Position numbers and translations under genes: made by a program. The notes under the pieces were generated by a model. It was not told the origin of the DNA and did not search any database. It saw only the letters and a list, made by a program, of their open reading frames with translations. 64,000 nt of DNA from Anaerotruncus colihominis (GTDB lineage: Bacteria > Bacillota > Clostridia > Oscillospirales > Ruminococcaceae): positions 1 to 64,000 of the forward strand of contig NZ_VIQT01000021.1 in the NCBI RefSeq assembly GCF_010206195.1. The letters run 5' to 3'. Shown here piece by piece: positions 23,222 to 32,276 of the stretch (position 1 is its first letter; every line of letters begins with the position of its first letter).

Positions 23222-24002
23222 ACATCTCGCTGATTTCAACCGAGGTGATCGCAATATCCTCTTTCGGCTTATTTTCGCCATCGCGCTCGACAGCCGCAAT
23301 CTTCTCTACAACATCCATGCCCTCGATCACCTGTCCAAACACCGTATCGCGGAAATCGTAATTTGGTACGCCGCCGGCATCCAGATACTTTTGTACCACC
23401 GATTCCGGGAATCCGCCGTCGAGCATTTCGTCGGCCAATTCCGTTGTGATCTCACTGTTCTGAACAATGAAGAAGCGGCTTCCATTCTGATTAGGCGCAC
23501 CGCCGTTGTCCATTGCCACAGCGCCATTAAAATGCCACAGATTCAGACTGTATTCATCAGCGAATGCGCCGCCGGCATTGCTGTCCCCGCCGGTCCCATC
23601 GTTGTTCGGGTCGCCTGTCGTCATGCGCACGCCCGGCACGACCTCATAGAATTTGAGTCCGTTATAATATCCCTTTTCCGCCAATGCGATAAAGTTCTCA
23701 ACCGCTTTTGGAGCCTCGTCGGGATAAAGCGCGATTTTAATATCACCGAGGCTTGTCTTGATGGTCGCGACCTTGCTGCCCGCAGCAGGCGTTTCAAACT
23801 GCTTTAAGCTGATCGTTGATTCATCGATCTGCATGTTGTGCCCATAGATTTCAGCTGGTGTGGACGGCATACTCGTTGCCTGTGACGCGCCGGCGGAAGC
23901 CGTAGACGAAGCGTCGCCCGCCGGTTCGGGGTTATCCTTACCGCAAGCAGCCAGCATGGAAATCATCAGAGCCGCGCAAAGGAGCATGGCTATTTTTTTC
24001 AT
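23220..24002 (-). CDS. Cyclophilin-type peptidyl-prolyl isomerase, lipoprotein
   Basis: 260 residues, starting at the ATG behind CGGAGG. A lipoprotein signal with lipobox SMLAAC is followed by a Ser/Ala/Thr-rich linker and then a cyclophilin domain: VENFIALAEKGYYNGLKFYEVV, and the active-site stretch around NQNGSRFFIVQN. These enzymes speed up cis-trans isomerisation of proline bonds; an extracytoplasmic one probably helps fold secreted proteins. The active-site Arg that usually follows the F-H-R motif appears as FYEVVPGVRM here, as in other bacterial lipoprotein cyclophilins. Confidence 0.92.
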   Translation of the reverse strand: MKKIAMLLCAALMISMLAACGKDNPEPAGDASSTASAGASQATSMPSTPAEIYGHNMQIDESTISLKQFETPAAGSKVATIKTSLGDIKIALYPDEAPKAVENFIALAEKGYYNGLKFYEVVPGVRMTTGDPNNDGTGGDSNAGGAFADEYSLNLWHFNGAVAMDNGGAPNQNGSRFFIVQNSEITTELADEMLDGGFPESVVQKYLDAGGVPNYDFRDTVFGQVIEGMDVVEKIAAVERDGENKPKEDIAITSVEISEM

Positions 24003-24095
24003 AACGATTACCTCCGTAATGGATGTGTGATACGACGCCGCGCGGCAGTGCGCGACACCGTCTGTTCCCAAAAATCAGGCGCCGATACTCCTCAT

Positions 24096-24123
24096 ATTTT
24101 AACATAAATTTGGACGAAATCAA
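24096..24123 (-). promoter_or_regulatory. Promoter of the cyclophilin gene
   Basis: On the minus strand, TTGATT and TAAAAT are spaced by 16 nt, about 95 nt before the start codon. Confidence 0.45.
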
Positions 24124-24179
24124 TTCGATGCGCCGGATATTCATAGTAAGTTTACTTTTACAGCGTCCGGCAAATTGAA

Positions 24180-24216
24180 AACGGCGCCGGTTATCACCGG
24201 CGCCGTTGTTTAATTT
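24180..24216 (+). terminator. GC-rich hairpin with T-run
   Basis: AACGGCGCCGG and CCGGCGCCGTT form an 11-bp stem around TTATCA, followed by a T-rich tail on the plus strand. No plus-strand gene ends here. Confidence 0.6.
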
Positions 24217-25020
24217 TTACATTGGACTGCACCAATCGATACGAAGCCTCTTTCGGCCGTCGTATGCGATTATCTCGTGTGAATGGGTGTGTGAAAAACT
24301 CGTTCCTTTTATCTGCAAGTAACACTCTAAAAACATCACGCTGCGGTTACTGTCACAGCGGATGGGCATATTGGCCCTTGCTTTTGATTACTTCGTGCAA
24401 GTCAATCGGTCAGAGTTTCAGAATCCGCGGATTTTTCCGGCCTGCATACGAACCGTCTGGAGAAACAACCGCACGGATATCTATTCTGTTTTATCCCCTT
24501 CATTTGCGTCCCGCCAACATTTTCAGCCCTTCACCCGACTGATTATGCCAGCGGTGGGGAGTGCGCCGCTTTGCAGTCTTTCTTTACAATGCTTTGGATA
24601 ATCCCATTTATGATTGGAACACTTTAATTACAGATTATTTGTCCGCATTGAAACGATCTCGCCTCTTGCGATTAGACATCTTCCTTTCGGTATTCTTTAG
24701 ATGAGAATAGCCGTTAACAATTCCTGTTTTCCTGGGTTCAAAACTTTGGATTGTCTGAGGAGTTTATATTTTGTCTGGACGAAACCTGCAACCACATGGT
24801 CCGAAATTGTCATCTAGAAAGAATCGCTGTCCGGCGCACAGTCCCCCGACGCAAATGAGAAACTGTGTGAATCTTCGTACATGGGAACCACCGCCTTTCT
24901 TTCTGTGTTGCCTTTTTGCTTCCCTTCTCTGTACTTTTATTATATGCGCTGTGTCATAAGAAATCAATATATATTTTCAACAAATTAACAATAAATATAT
25001 GCACAATATGCTGAAAAGAA
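24217..25020 (+). other. About 800 bp without a recognisable gene
   Basis: Only short frames without plausible sites occur on both strands, and their translations match nothing that I know. Base composition varies and there is no repeat shared with the rest of the window. It may be decayed coding DNA. Confidence 0.4.
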
Positions 25021-25025
25021 AGCAT

Positions 25026-25054
25026 TTGACATTTTTGAGCTGATGCATTATCAT
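25026..25054 (+). promoter_or_regulatory. Promoter of the DUF1292 gene
   Basis: A perfect TTGACA and TATCAT are spaced by 17 nt, 47 nt before the start codon. Confidence 0.75.
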
Positions 25055-25101
25055 GTTAATGTAAACAAAATGCGGCACACGCAAAAAGGAGTATATTGCT
25101 T

Positions 25102-25422
25102 ATGGCTGATCTGGGAAACGAGGAATACGGGCCGGAGCTGATCACGCTGATCGACGACGAGGGAAATGAACACGAGTTCGAGATCATCGACACCCTTGAG
25201 CTTGGGGAGCAGCGTTACATTGCGCTGATTGCCGGCAACGACGGGCCGCAGGGCGATCATGACGACGATGGCGAATTGGTCCTGCTCAAGTCTGTTATGG
25301 ACGGCGGCGAGGAGTTTCTGGAGGCCATTGAGGACGAAGCTGAATTCGACCAGGTCGCGGCTGTGTTCATGGAGCGCCTGTCCGACAGCTTTGAGTTCAC
25401 CGAGGGCGAAGACGGCGAATAA
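25102..25422 (+). CDS. DUF1292 (YrzB-like) protein
   Basis: 106 residues, very acidic. The pattern ITLIDDEGNEHEFEIIDTLE, then RYIALI and ELVLLKS, is the DUF1292 domain, a small cytoplasmic protein of unknown function found across Clostridia and Bacilli. The start at 25102 lies 10 nt after AAAAGGAG; an in-frame TTG at 25096 is only 4 nt away. A probable 6S RNA gene follows within 20-30 nt. Confidence 0.85.
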   Translation: MADLGNEEYGPELITLIDDEGNEHEFEIIDTLELGEQRYIALIAGNDGPQGDHDDDGELVLLKSVMDGGEEFLEAIEDEAEFDQVAAVFMERLSDSFEFTEGEDGE

Positions 25423-25431
25423 AACAGGATT

Positions 25432-25640
25432 TGTAAAACCTCCCTGCTGTACCCGACAGCCCTGCCCTTTATACTCCAACAACTGTACTTTGGGAGCTTC
25501 GTTTTCACGCGCGGAGTGCAGACCTCCCCTCTAAAGGGATGAAGGGAGCTGGAAACGCGTAAGCGGGCGTACCCACCTTGTCGTATGACGGGGGTTTACA
25601 GCTGGCAGGGCATCGATATGGCGGGGGTTTGATATGTCAA
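25432..25640 (+). ncRNA. ssrS: Probable 6S RNA
   Basis: About 200 nt that cannot code. The ends pair: GCCCTGCC (25459-25466) with GGCAGGGC (25604-25611). Between them is a long, internally paired region with the segments GGAGCTTCG, ACGCG/CGCGT and GGGCGTACCCACCTTG, then GGGGGTTTACAGC, which recall Firmicutes 6S RNA from memory. A terminator hairpin follows at 25646. 6S RNA binds the sigma-A holoenzyme and represses transcription in stationary phase. The ends are approximate and only a covariance search can settle the identity. Confidence 0.5.
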
Positions 25641-25645
25641 TAAGG

Positions 25646-25702
25646 GCCGCGGCTGCTTTTAGGCAGCCGCGGCCTTCAGCGTGTCGAGTTTTTCGACACG
25701 CT
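25646..25702 (+). terminator. Two hairpins after the 6S-like RNA
   Basis: GGCCGCGGCTGC/GCAGCCGCGGCC (25646-25675) and AGCGTGTCGA/TCGACACGCT (25678-25702). The first is a credible terminator stem for the RNA, although its T-run is short. Confidence 0.6.
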
Positions 25703-25783
25703 GCTGGACGGGGAACCCGAATCGCTGCGGCTCACAGGCTCGCCTTGCTTACTTGTTTCCCCGCCAGTACCACCCCTCCTCTT

Positions 25784-25942
25784 GCCAAACCGCCCGCAGA
25801 GCGGTTTGGCGCTTCAATGTATTTTTGTCCGGCACATGTCTGGACAAAAATGGATTTTTACAGCAACAGCGCATTGTCAGGCCTGTCGGACTTTTTTGAC
25901 AGTCAGAGGGCCGCGGCTGCCTGAAAGCAGCCGCGGCCCTTT
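25784..25942 (+). other. Three more perfect hairpins in a row
   Basis: CCAAACCGC/GCGGTTTGG (near 25787-25811), ATTTTTGTCC/GGACAAAAAT (25825-25855) and GGGCCGCGGCTGC/GCAGCCGCGGCCC (25908-25940). The last repeats the stem of the 25646 hairpin. It may terminate the minus-strand gene that ends at 25981. No ORF in 25680-25980 is convincing. Confidence 0.6.
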
Positions 25943-25980
25943 CGGTTTGCAGAAATTTTTTGGCCGTCTGTCCCTTGTCC

Positions 25981-26472
25981 TCATCCCACTATCTGATAGC
26001 CGCCGGACAGCCCCTTTGTATCGACAAGGTACCGGCGGTAATTGCGCGGGTCGACAAGTACGCGTACCGTTGTACGCCCGTTTAAAAACGGCGCCGGGTC
26101 GCTCCACAGATACGCGCTGCGAAACCGATAGATCGTGCGCGTCTCCGCGTCGGTGTAGTGGCATTCGATCACATATGGGACGCGGCCGCAATAGCGCACC
26201 CCATATTCGCGGACACAGCCGTCCAACTGTGCATTGACCGGACGCCCGTTTTCAAGCAGCCACCGGTGTAGGCGCGCCCGCCGGGCAATGACAAGCAGTC
26301 CGGCCAGGCCGACCAGCAAGGGGATTGCACCGCACAGCAAAAACGGCAGCATTGCGACCACACCCATCCGGAGCGGAGCGGCCAGAATCACGCCCAACAC
26401 TGAAAACAACAGCCCGACGCCCGAAAAAATCATAAAAAACAGCCGGAGAAATTTTATGAGATCGCGGCGCAA
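25981..26472 (-). CDS. DUF3592-like membrane protein
   Basis: 163 residues from a TTG start (26470-26472) placed 7 nt after AAAGGGGG; the longer frame would overlap the next gene. Two hydrophobic segments (about residues 8-30 and 38-62) are followed by a soluble domain with GRPVNAQLDGCVREYGV, YVIECHYTD and VRVLVDPRNYRRYLVD, the pattern of DUF3592. The function of the family is unknown. It is 16 nt downstream of the coiled-coil gene on the same strand. Confidence 0.7.
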   Translation of the reverse strand: MRRDLIKFLRLFFMIFSGVGLLFSVLGVILAAPLRMGVVAMLPFLLCGAIPLLVGLAGLLVIARRARLHRWLLENGRPVNAQLDGCVREYGVRYCGRVPYVIECHYTDAETRTIYRFRSAYLWSDPAPFLNGRTTVRVLVDPRNYRRYLVDTKGLSGGYQIVG

Positions 26473-26488
26473 AGCGACGCCCCCTTTT

Positions 26489-27208
26489 TCATACGGATAT
26501 ATCCAACGCCGCGCTTTCCGCCGGGGCCGTCTCCACAGCGGCCTGTGCTGGTGCAAAGCCGTCCACAGGCGGCAGCGGCGCGGCGGCCTGCGCCGCCGCA
26601 TTTTCAAAGAATCCGCCGCCTTGCGCAGCCGCACGATCCTTTGCGGTTTCCTTCATCGCATAATTTGCTTCCTCCCTGCGCCGCTTTTTACGCCGGCTGG
26701 CCAGCTCGCCGCGCAGGCTTTCCGCCTTTTTCTGTTCCTGCTCTTTTTCAGCGCGGCGCCTTTGGCGCTCCAGCTGGTCCTCCTTGTCAAGATGGCGGAT
26801 CTTGACGCGGGTGCGCTTCATCAGCTTTTCCATCCGCGCGATCATCCGGTTGGCTCTCGCCTTGTCCTTGCCTTCGCAAAGCGCCGCCGCCATCCGCAAG
26901 CTTGCCAGCGCGCGCATAGCCTTCCCCGCGACCTGCTGCACATCAAACCGCGACCGCGCGTTGGCCAGCTCTGTCGCGAGCTGCCCGACCTGATCATCCG
27001 GCAGCGAGGCTTTCACCTTTCCTCCGGCGCTGCCGGCGGACGCCTCCGCGCCGGCAGATTGGCCCGCCAGGGTGTCCTTCAGGCGCTCCTGTGCGCCGGC
27101 CGCCTGCTGTTCCTGCCCGCTGGCTGCCTGCCGTTCCTGCCCGGCCAGTCCTGCCTGATATGCGTTCTGATAACCGCCTGTCTGCCCGATTCCTGTTACA
27201 ATCCGCAT
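26489..27208 (-). CDS. Unknown Gln/Ala-rich coiled-coil protein
   Basis: 239 residues. The start MRIVTGIGQTGGY is followed by a Gln/Ala/Gly-rich stretch and a helical core (ELANARSRFDVQQVAGKAM, 90-110). A strongly charged coiled coil follows (DQLERQRRRAEKEQEQKKA, about 145-185), and then an Ala/Pro-rich tail. There is no signal or membrane segment. It ends in SAALDISV, much like the MDVSV end of the next gene upstream. Function unknown; both may belong to one structure or share a targeting tag. Confidence 0.6.
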   Translation of the reverse strand: MRIVTGIGQTGGYQNAYQAGLAGQERQAASGQEQQAAGAQERLKDTLAGQSAGAEASAGSAGGKVKASLPDDQVGQLATELANARSRFDVQQVAGKAMRALASLRMAAALCEGKDKARANRMIARMEKLMKRTRVKIRHLDKEDQLERQRRRAEKEQEQKKAESLRGELASRRKKRRREEANYAMKETAKDRAAAQGGGFFENAAAQAAAPLPPVDGFAPAQAAVETAPAESAALDISV

Positions 27209-27333
27209 CGCCGACGCTCCTTCTTACACAAAATCCGATCACATTTCTATAGTAGCGGCCCTTATGTCCTCCCGTTTTTGACTCTTGCCGCAGCAGGGAT
27301 TGAAGCGCGTACATGCCAGGTTCTATTTATTCG

Positions 27334-28011
27334 TTACACGCTCACATCCATTGAACTGCCCGAAGAAGGTTTTTTCACAAGCACATTGCCGCTTTTCACC
27401 AAATTGGCTTCGACACGTTCTCTTGTAACGCTGTCCAGTATGCCGGGATCAAACGGCTGTCCCGGCGCCCATTTCGGATTTGCCGCCTTGACCGCCGCAT
27501 ACATCGCAGAACGGTATTTGCCTTCATACTGCTGCAACGTCCACGTCCCTTTCGCACGATCCTCTTTCTTTACGCTTAACTGGTATTCTCTGAAAACCTG
27601 TGACCTTTTCGTGGTATTTCCATTGGAAATCCCGTTTTCCTGAATAAATTCCCTTTTCACATTGTCGAACATCTTCTGCCGCATTTTGTCAGACACGGGT
27701 ATCAGCTGCTGCCATGTAGAGCGGTCAACCTTTCCATCTTCCCCATGATACATCCCAGGAACAACAATCCCTCCCGGCCCGACAAAATCCCCGTCAGAAT
27801 TATAATTCTGCATCACATTTTTCATATAAGCATTCTCGCCGCCGAACAGCTCATACATCAATTTTTCCTCGGGCGACATTCTGGCTACCTCTGCACGATG
27901 AGCCACCAGAAAGTCCTTTGCCGCAGCCTTGTACTGTTTACTGTTTGTGTTAATGCCTGTATAAGCAGTATTTCTGCCGGCACCGAATCCACGAATGCCC
28001 AATGACATCAT
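27334..28011 (-). CDS. Unknown protein with C-terminal MDVSV
   Basis: 225 residues, starting at either of two adjacent ATGs (28011 or 28008) behind AAAGGAA. No family was recognised. It opens with GIRGFGAGRNTAYTGINT and has a MSPEEKLMYELFGGE helix, a glycine-rich turn (FVGPGGIVVPGM) and a basic middle. The C-terminus GSSMDVSV resembles that of the downstream neighbour (ALDISV). A 120-nt gap separates the two. It is probably cytoplasmic or exported by a signal-less route; nothing more can be said. Confidence 0.6.
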   Translation of the reverse strand: MMSLGIRGFGAGRNTAYTGINTNSKQYKAAAKDFLVAHRAEVARMSPEEKLMYELFGGENAYMKNVMQNYNSDGDFVGPGGIVVPGMYHGEDGKVDRSTWQQLIPVSDKMRQKMFDNVKREFIQENGISNGNTTKRSQVFREYQLSVKKEDRAKGTWTLQQYEGKYRSAMYAAVKAANPKWAPGQPFDPGILDSVTRERVEANLVKSGNVLVKKPSSGSSMDVSV

Positions 28012-28130
28012 ATCATTCCTTTCCGGCCTTTGTTTGTCATTTATAATATTCGGATTGAACAAACAGAATAAAAGAGGCTTTGTGAAGAAAATTTGTGCAT
28101 TGGCGTCGCAGGGCACGGACGATAAATTTA

Positions 28131-28161
28131 AGCCGCGCCGCCTTATACAGGCGGCGCGGCT
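28131..28161 (-). terminator. Hairpin between the hydratase and the unknown gene
   Basis: AGCCGCGCCGCC and GGCGGCGCGGCT form a 12-bp stem, 25 nt after the hydratase stop, with an A/T-run on both flanks. Confidence 0.65.
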
Positions 28162-28185
28162 TTTTAAGGGAAAACAGTCCGGCGA

Positions 28186-30477
28186 CTATTTCTGTGCACG
28201 GTAATAATTGATCAGGCAGCCGGCCAGGATAATGGCGCGCTCGTCGTCGGTCAGATCGCCGAGCGTCAGCTCGAACGGCCTGACGCCGTCTTTGGTAAGC
28301 GCATAGGCTGTGATGGAGGCGCGTTTTTCAGCGACCGCACTGCGGATATGCGGGATAAAGATGCTGTCATATTTCTCAAACGGCGGCTCCCCGTCGATCA
28401 AAAACGGCAGCATCCCCCAGTTGATCAGATTGGAGCGGTAACGCTTTGTCGCATATTCGCGCGCGATATTCGCCCATCCGCCGAGCACCTTCTGGCAGGA
28501 GGCGGCCTGCTCACGCGCAGAGCCGTCGCCGGGCTTGACCGCGTAAACGAGCGAGCCGCGCCCGATGGAGCCGTTGTCCACATTGGCAAAGCCTTCGATT
28601 GAGCGGATCACATGGATGGGGCAGGACGGGTCGTTGTCATCGAACGACGCGCCCTTTTCCAGCCGCATCTTCTCCCGCTTCTGCGACGCCTTTGCCCGTT
28701 CCACATACGCGGGGTCCTTGCGCGAGAGCGTGAATTCCGCCAGCTTCAGGGGGTTGGAACGGTAGGACGACGTTTCGCCCGACGGGATCAGCTCGTCGGT
28801 CGTTGTGACCGGGTCGGTGATATACGCGTCGGCCTCCAAAAACAGATGCTCTGTCAGCGGCGGCATCTCCGGCCAGTCGGCGATGTTCGGTCCAAACTTG
28901 AGCGGCAGCTCCGGCTCAGGCTTGCCCCAACCGTCATAGACGCGGTTTTTATAAACCTCACCGTGGAAAAGATAGGTGGGCTTTGTGAATGTCGTGTCAA
29001 GGTCGGTCGCAGGCGTGAGCACACCGCCGTTGCGGGCTGTCGCCGCAATGGAACGCGCGTCCATCAGCGCGACCGAAGCGATCTGACCGTTTCCGGGCTT
29101 GGAGCCTTCACGGTTTGGGAAGTTGCGCGTCGAATGGCGGATGGAAAGCCCGCCGTTCGCCGGCACGTCGCCCGCGCCGAAGCACGGTCCGCAGAACGCC
29201 GTGCGCATCGTCGCGCCCGCCTGCATCAGCTTGGCCGCCGCTCCGTTCTCCACCAGGCTGATATAGACCGGCTGGCTTGACGGATAAACCGACAGCGCGA
29301 ATTCATCGACGCCGATTGAATGGCCAGCCAAAATATCGGCCGCGTCGCAGATATTGTCATACGTTCCTCCCGCGCAGCCTGCAATAACGCCCTGATCGAC
29401 GATCAGGCGCCCATCCTTCACCTTGTCGCGCAGCGTAAATTTCAGGCCGGGATTGTCAAGCGCACGCGCGCCGTCCGCCTCGACCTGCGCGAGAATATCC
29501 ATCAGATTTGCGTTCAGCTCGTCGATCTCATATGCGTTCGACGGATGGAACGGCATGGCGATCATCGGCTTGACCGTGGAAAGATCGACATACACAACGC
29601 CGTCGTAATACGCCCCGTCCTTTGGCGCAAGCTGTTTATACGCCTCGGGGCGGCCATGCAGCGCAAAATAATCGGAAATCTGGCCGTCCGTCTCCCAGAT
29701 GGAGGAAAGGCATGTCGTCTCGGTCGTCATCACGTCGATGCCGCTGCGGTATTCCACGCCAAGATTGGCAATGCCGTCGCCAATAAATTCCATAACCTTG
29801 TTTTTGACATAGCCGCGTTTAAACACCGCGCCGATGATCGCGAGCGCCACGTCCTGCGGCCCCACGCCGGGATGCGGCCGGCCGGTCAGATACACGGCCA
29901 CCACCTGCGGCCGCCTGATGTCATAGGTGCGGTTTAAAAGCTGTTTGACCAGCTCCGGACCACCCTCGCCAACGGCCATTGTGCCAAGCGCGCCATAACG
30001 CGTGTGGCTGTCCGAACCGAGGATCATTTTTCCACAGCCGCTCATCATTTCACGCATATACTGATGGATGACCGCCTGATGCGCGGGCACATAAATGCCG
30101 CCGTATTTTTTCGCGGCGGACAGCCCGAACATGTGGTCGTCCTCATTGATTGTGCCGCCCACGGCGCACAGGCTGTTGTGGCAGTTGGTCAGCACATACG
30201 GCAACGGAAAACGCTCAAGCCCCGACGCGCGCGCCGTCTGGACGATACCGACATACGTGATGTCGTGCGACGCCATCGCGTCAAATTTGATTTTCAGCTC
30301 GTCCATGTTTCCGCTGGTATTGTGCGCCTCAAGGATCGACCACGCGATCGTGTTTTTCGCCCCGGCTTCCCGGTCAGCTGTCAGGCCGCGCGCGGCCAGC
30401 GCCCCGGCGGCGTTTTCGTCGTCCGGGATAAGCTTCCCGCCGGCGTAGTATGCGCCGGTTTCGTATAATTTTATCAT
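28186..30477 (-). CDS. Aconitase-family hydratase, YbhJ-like
   Basis: 763 residues. The fold of aconitases is visible: [21 protein letters not shown] is the family signature 1 region, [10 protein letters not shown] and [10 protein letters not shown] carry the iron-sulfur Cys residues, and the C-terminal swivel domain has [12 protein letters not shown] and [13 protein letters not shown]. The length and the [20 protein letters not shown] start match the E. coli YbhJ type rather than citrate-cycle aconitase. The family hydrates or dehydrates hydroxy-acids, but the substrate is unknown. The start is the ATG at 30477, 7 nt after GGGAGG. It stands alone, with hairpins on both sides. Confidence 0.85.
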   Translation of the reverse strand: MIKLYETGAYYAGGKLIPDDENAAGALAARGLTADREAGAKNTIAWSILEAHNTSGNMDELKIKFDAMASHDITYVGIVQTARASGLERFPLPYVLTNCHNSLCAVGGTINEDDHMFGLSAAKKYGGIYVPAHQAVIHQYMREMMSGCGKMILGSDSHTRYGALGTMAVGEGGPELVKQLLNRTYDIRRPQVVAVYLTGRPHPGVGPQDVALAIIGAVFKRGYVKNKVMEFIGDGIANLGVEYRSGIDVMTTETTCLSSIWETDGQISDYFALHGRPEAYKQLAPKDGAYYDGVVYVDLSTVKPMIAMPFHPSNAYEIDELNANLMDILAQVEADGARALDNPGLKFTLRDKVKDGRLIVDQGVIAGCAGGTYDNICDAADILAGHSIGVDEFALSVYPSSQPVYISLVENGAAAKLMQAGATMRTAFCGPCFGAGDVPANGGLSIRHSTRNFPNREGSKPGNGQIASVALMDARSIAATARNGGVLTPATDLDTTFTKPTYLFHGEVYKNRVYDGWGKPEPELPLKFGPNIADWPEMPPLTEHLFLEADAYITDPVTTTDELIPSGETSSYRSNPLKLAEFTLSRKDPAYVERAKASQKREKMRLEKGASFDDNDPSCPIHVIRSIEGFANVDNGSIGRGSLVYAVKPGDGSAREQAASCQKVLGGWANIAREYATKRYRSNLINWGMLPFLIDGEPPFEKYDSIFIPHIRSAVAEKRASITAYALTKDGVRPFELTLGDLTDDERAIILAGCLINYYRAQK

Positions 30478-30546
30478 CAAAATACCTCCCGTATAAAATT
30501 TTCCAGCTCACAGACAGAATACCGCCTGCATTTTCAGGACTTCTTG

Positions 30547-30652
30547 TCCCTAAAGCAGCATGATAAACCCGGCCATCAGGGCGGCAGCGGGCCGCGCCCG
30601 CGTATCGCACCGGCCATGAAAAAGTAAAATAACCGCTATGCGGTTATTTTAC
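30547..30652 (+). repeat. Intergenic repeat (family R4) copy with terminal hairpin
   Basis: The run from GCATGATAAA through CAGGGCGGCAGCGGGC and CGCCCGCGTATCGC matches the 110-bp tandem unit at 53698-53985 with scattered changes. It ends in a perfect 13-bp hairpin (GTAAAATAACCGC/GCGGTTATTTTAC, 30624-30652). The position is between divergent genes. Confidence 0.7.
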
Positions 30653-30759
30653 CATATGGACAGGTCCCATGCAATGAATAAGCTGTATACATTTGTGCCA
30701 ATGCTATATGGGAACAAAATACAACAGGCGCGGCAGGGCGCCGGAGGGGAGGCCGTTCT

Positions 30760-31656
30760 ATGCGGCGGACAGAACAGAACAAGGGGCGCGTATTCCTGCT
30801 GACGTTTGCGTTGGCGGCGCTTCTGCTTTCGCTGATTATGGTTGGTACTGTGCTGGCCGTGCAGCCGACCATGCCGCAGAATCATGCCGACGAGCTGCCC
30901 GCACAGGAGCCGTCCTACCGCCCGGCCGCTTCCGAAAGCCTGACCATGGCGATTATCGGAAAAAACGCCTCCGGCGGCGCGTCCGATTTTTTGTTGATCC
31001 GTTTCAACCCTCAATATGGTCAGGTTCCGCTGGCTATGCTCCCGTCGGAAACGCTCGTCCCTTACCAGGGCGAGACGATGACCCTTGCGCGCGCTTGGGC
31101 GCGTGGCGGCGGCGACGGCGTCAAGCAGGCGTTATCAGAACGATTTGGCATCACTGTAGACCGCTATGCCGCTCTGTCGCGCGATATCTTTATCCGCATC
31201 GCGGAAAAGACCGGTTCTGTCGTGTTTGAAATGCCCTATGCCGTTTCCTATCACAGCGATGGTTACGACATCAACATCCCGGCCGGACGCCGCCGTCTCG
31301 ATGGGCGTGATGTCGCCGACCTCTTTGCGGCTCCGGCGCTTGAAGGCGGTCCGGTGGAACGCGCTGCCCTGCTCGGTGAGCTGACCGCCGCGATCGTCAA
31401 CCAAAACATCGATTCCGCCGGCAAGGATACTTCTCCCGGACTGTTCAAATTTATTGTAAATCTTGTGGATACGGATCTTTCCTATGTCGATTTCGAGCTG
31501 CGCCGCGATGCCGCGGATTTCCTTTCCCAGCTCGGCGACATATCGGTTGCCGGCAGCCTGGCTCCCTCCGGCACGCTGATGCCCGAAAGCCTCACCTTCG
31601 AGCTGTCCGAGGAATATGTCTCCACCGTGCGCAAATACTTCGGCGCTTCCTCATAA
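30760..31656 (+). CDS. LCP-like (LytR-CpsA-Psr) membrane-anchored protein
   Basis: 298 residues. One N-terminal membrane helix (about 12-34), a short linker, and an extracellular domain with LLIRFNPQYGQVPLAMLPSE, then VKQALSERFGITVDRYAALS and EKTGSVVFEMPYAV, the order seen in LCP domains. LCP enzymes attach teichoic acids or capsules to peptidoglycan. The usual Arg-rich pyrophosphate-binding residues are weak here (RFNPQYGQVPL in place of a D-x-R run), so it may be a divergent or inactive member. GGAGGGGA lies 8 nt before the start. The R1 repeat begins directly after the stop. Confidence 0.65.
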   Translation: MRRTEQNKGRVFLLTFALAALLLSLIMVGTVLAVQPTMPQNHADELPAQEPSYRPAASESLTMAIIGKNASGGASDFLLIRFNPQYGQVPLAMLPSETLVPYQGETMTLARAWARGGGDGVKQALSERFGITVDRYAALSRDIFIRIAEKTGSVVFEMPYAVSYHSDGYDINIPAGRRRLDGRDVADLFAAPALEGGPVERAALLGELTAAIVNQNIDSAGKDTSPGLFKFIVNLVDTDLSYVDFELRRDAADFLSQLGDISVAGSLAPSGTLMPESLTFELSEEYVSTVRKYFGASS

Positions 31657-31660
31657 CCCC

Positions 31661-31948
31661 CGCTTTTTTGAAAAAAAGCTCGGCAAAAACTTTCCGGCCT
31701 TTTTGAAAAAAGGCCTCGGCGAAAAACTTTAGTCGGCTGCGCCGCGAACAGTGGGGCGGGTTCCGGTATTTTTACAGGCTGCGCCGCGAACAGTGGGGCG
31801 GGTTCCGGTATTTTTACAGGCTGCGCCGCGAACAGTGGGGCGGGTTCCGGTATTTTTGCAGGCTGCGCCGCGAACAGTGGGGCAGGTTCCGGTATTTTTA
31901 CAGGCTGCGCCGCGAACAGTGGGGCGGGTTCCTGTATTCGCGGCGCAT
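31661..31948 (+). repeat. R1 hairpins followed by five R2 units (42-bp tandem repeat)
   Basis: R1: two units of the form CTTTTTTGAAAAAAAG, then TCGGCAAAAACTTT, each an A/T-topped hairpin. R2: GCGCCGCGAACAGTGGGGCG plus 22 more bases, starting at 31739, 31781, 31823, 31865 and 31907. The period is exactly 42 and the array is not CRISPR-like because there are no unique spacers. It separates the LCP-like gene from the tRNAs. Confidence 0.95.
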
Positions 31949-31972
31949 TGGAATATTTTATTGGAAAACCTG

Positions 31973-32001
31973 TTGACATCTTTCCCCTGGTATGCTAAAA
32001 T
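31973..32001 (+). promoter_or_regulatory. Promoter of the tRNA-Thr/tRNA-Tyr pair
   Basis: TTGACA and TAAAAT are spaced by 17 nt and end 30 nt before tRNA-Thr. Confidence 0.7.
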
Positions 32002-32031
32002 AATATCCGTCGCTATGAAGGAGTTGCAGCC

Positions 32032-32107
32032 GCTGGTGTAGCTCAGTTGGTAGAGCAGCTGATTTGTAATCAGCAGGTCGGGGGTTCAAGTCCGTCCACC
32101 AGCTCCA
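32032..32107 (+). tRNA. tRNA-Thr (anticodon TGT)
   Basis: Acceptor arms GCTGGTG and CACCAGC, D-arm GCTC/GAGC, anticodon stem AGCTGAT with loop TTTGTAA, T-loop TTCAAGT, and encoded CCA at 32105-32107. The T-stem (GGGGG with CCGTC) contains one apparent G-G mismatch. Confidence 0.95.
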
Positions 32108-32138
32108 TTGTTTTTTCTGTATTTAGACAAGTTCATAT

Positions 32139-32223
32139 GGGAGAGTTCCCGAGTGGCCAAAGGGGGCAGACTGTAAATCTGTTGTCAGTGACTTCGATGG
32201 TTCGAATCCATCCTCTCCCACCA
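32139..32223 (+). tRNA. tRNA-Tyr (anticodon GTA)
   Basis: A class II tRNA with a long variable arm. Acceptor arms GGGAGAG and CTCTCCC, anticodon loop CTGTAAA, T-loop TTCGAAT, and encoded CCA. It is 31 nt after tRNA-Thr and probably in the same transcript. Confidence 0.95.
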
Positions 32224-32229
32224 AGACAC

Positions 32230-32276
32230 AAAGAAGGATGCCATGCGGCTTTAGCCGCGTGGCATCCTTCTTTGTT
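32230..32276 (+). terminator. Terminator of the tRNA unit
   Basis: A 21-bp stem with a single G-T pair (AAAGAAGGATGCCA and its complement) ending in CTTTG. Confidence 0.85.

Noticed and set aside
24222..24967. Short ORFs of 67-106 residues in the gene-poor stretch
   Set aside because: No ribosome binding site, no conserved motif and no consistent codon use; treated as non-coding or decayed.
25634..26237. Plus-strand ORFs over the hairpin array and the DUF3592 gene
   Set aside because: They translate palindromes and the antisense of a better-supported gene.
31739..31948. Regular repeats that might be a CRISPR array
   Set aside because: The units are directly adjacent with no unique spacers, and no cas gene is present in the window.
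31482..31979. Minus-strand ORF with 14-residue repeats (PAPLFAAQPVKIPE)
   Set aside because: The 42-bp R2 unit is a multiple of three, so any frame through it repeats. It overlaps the LCP-like gene and has no start site.
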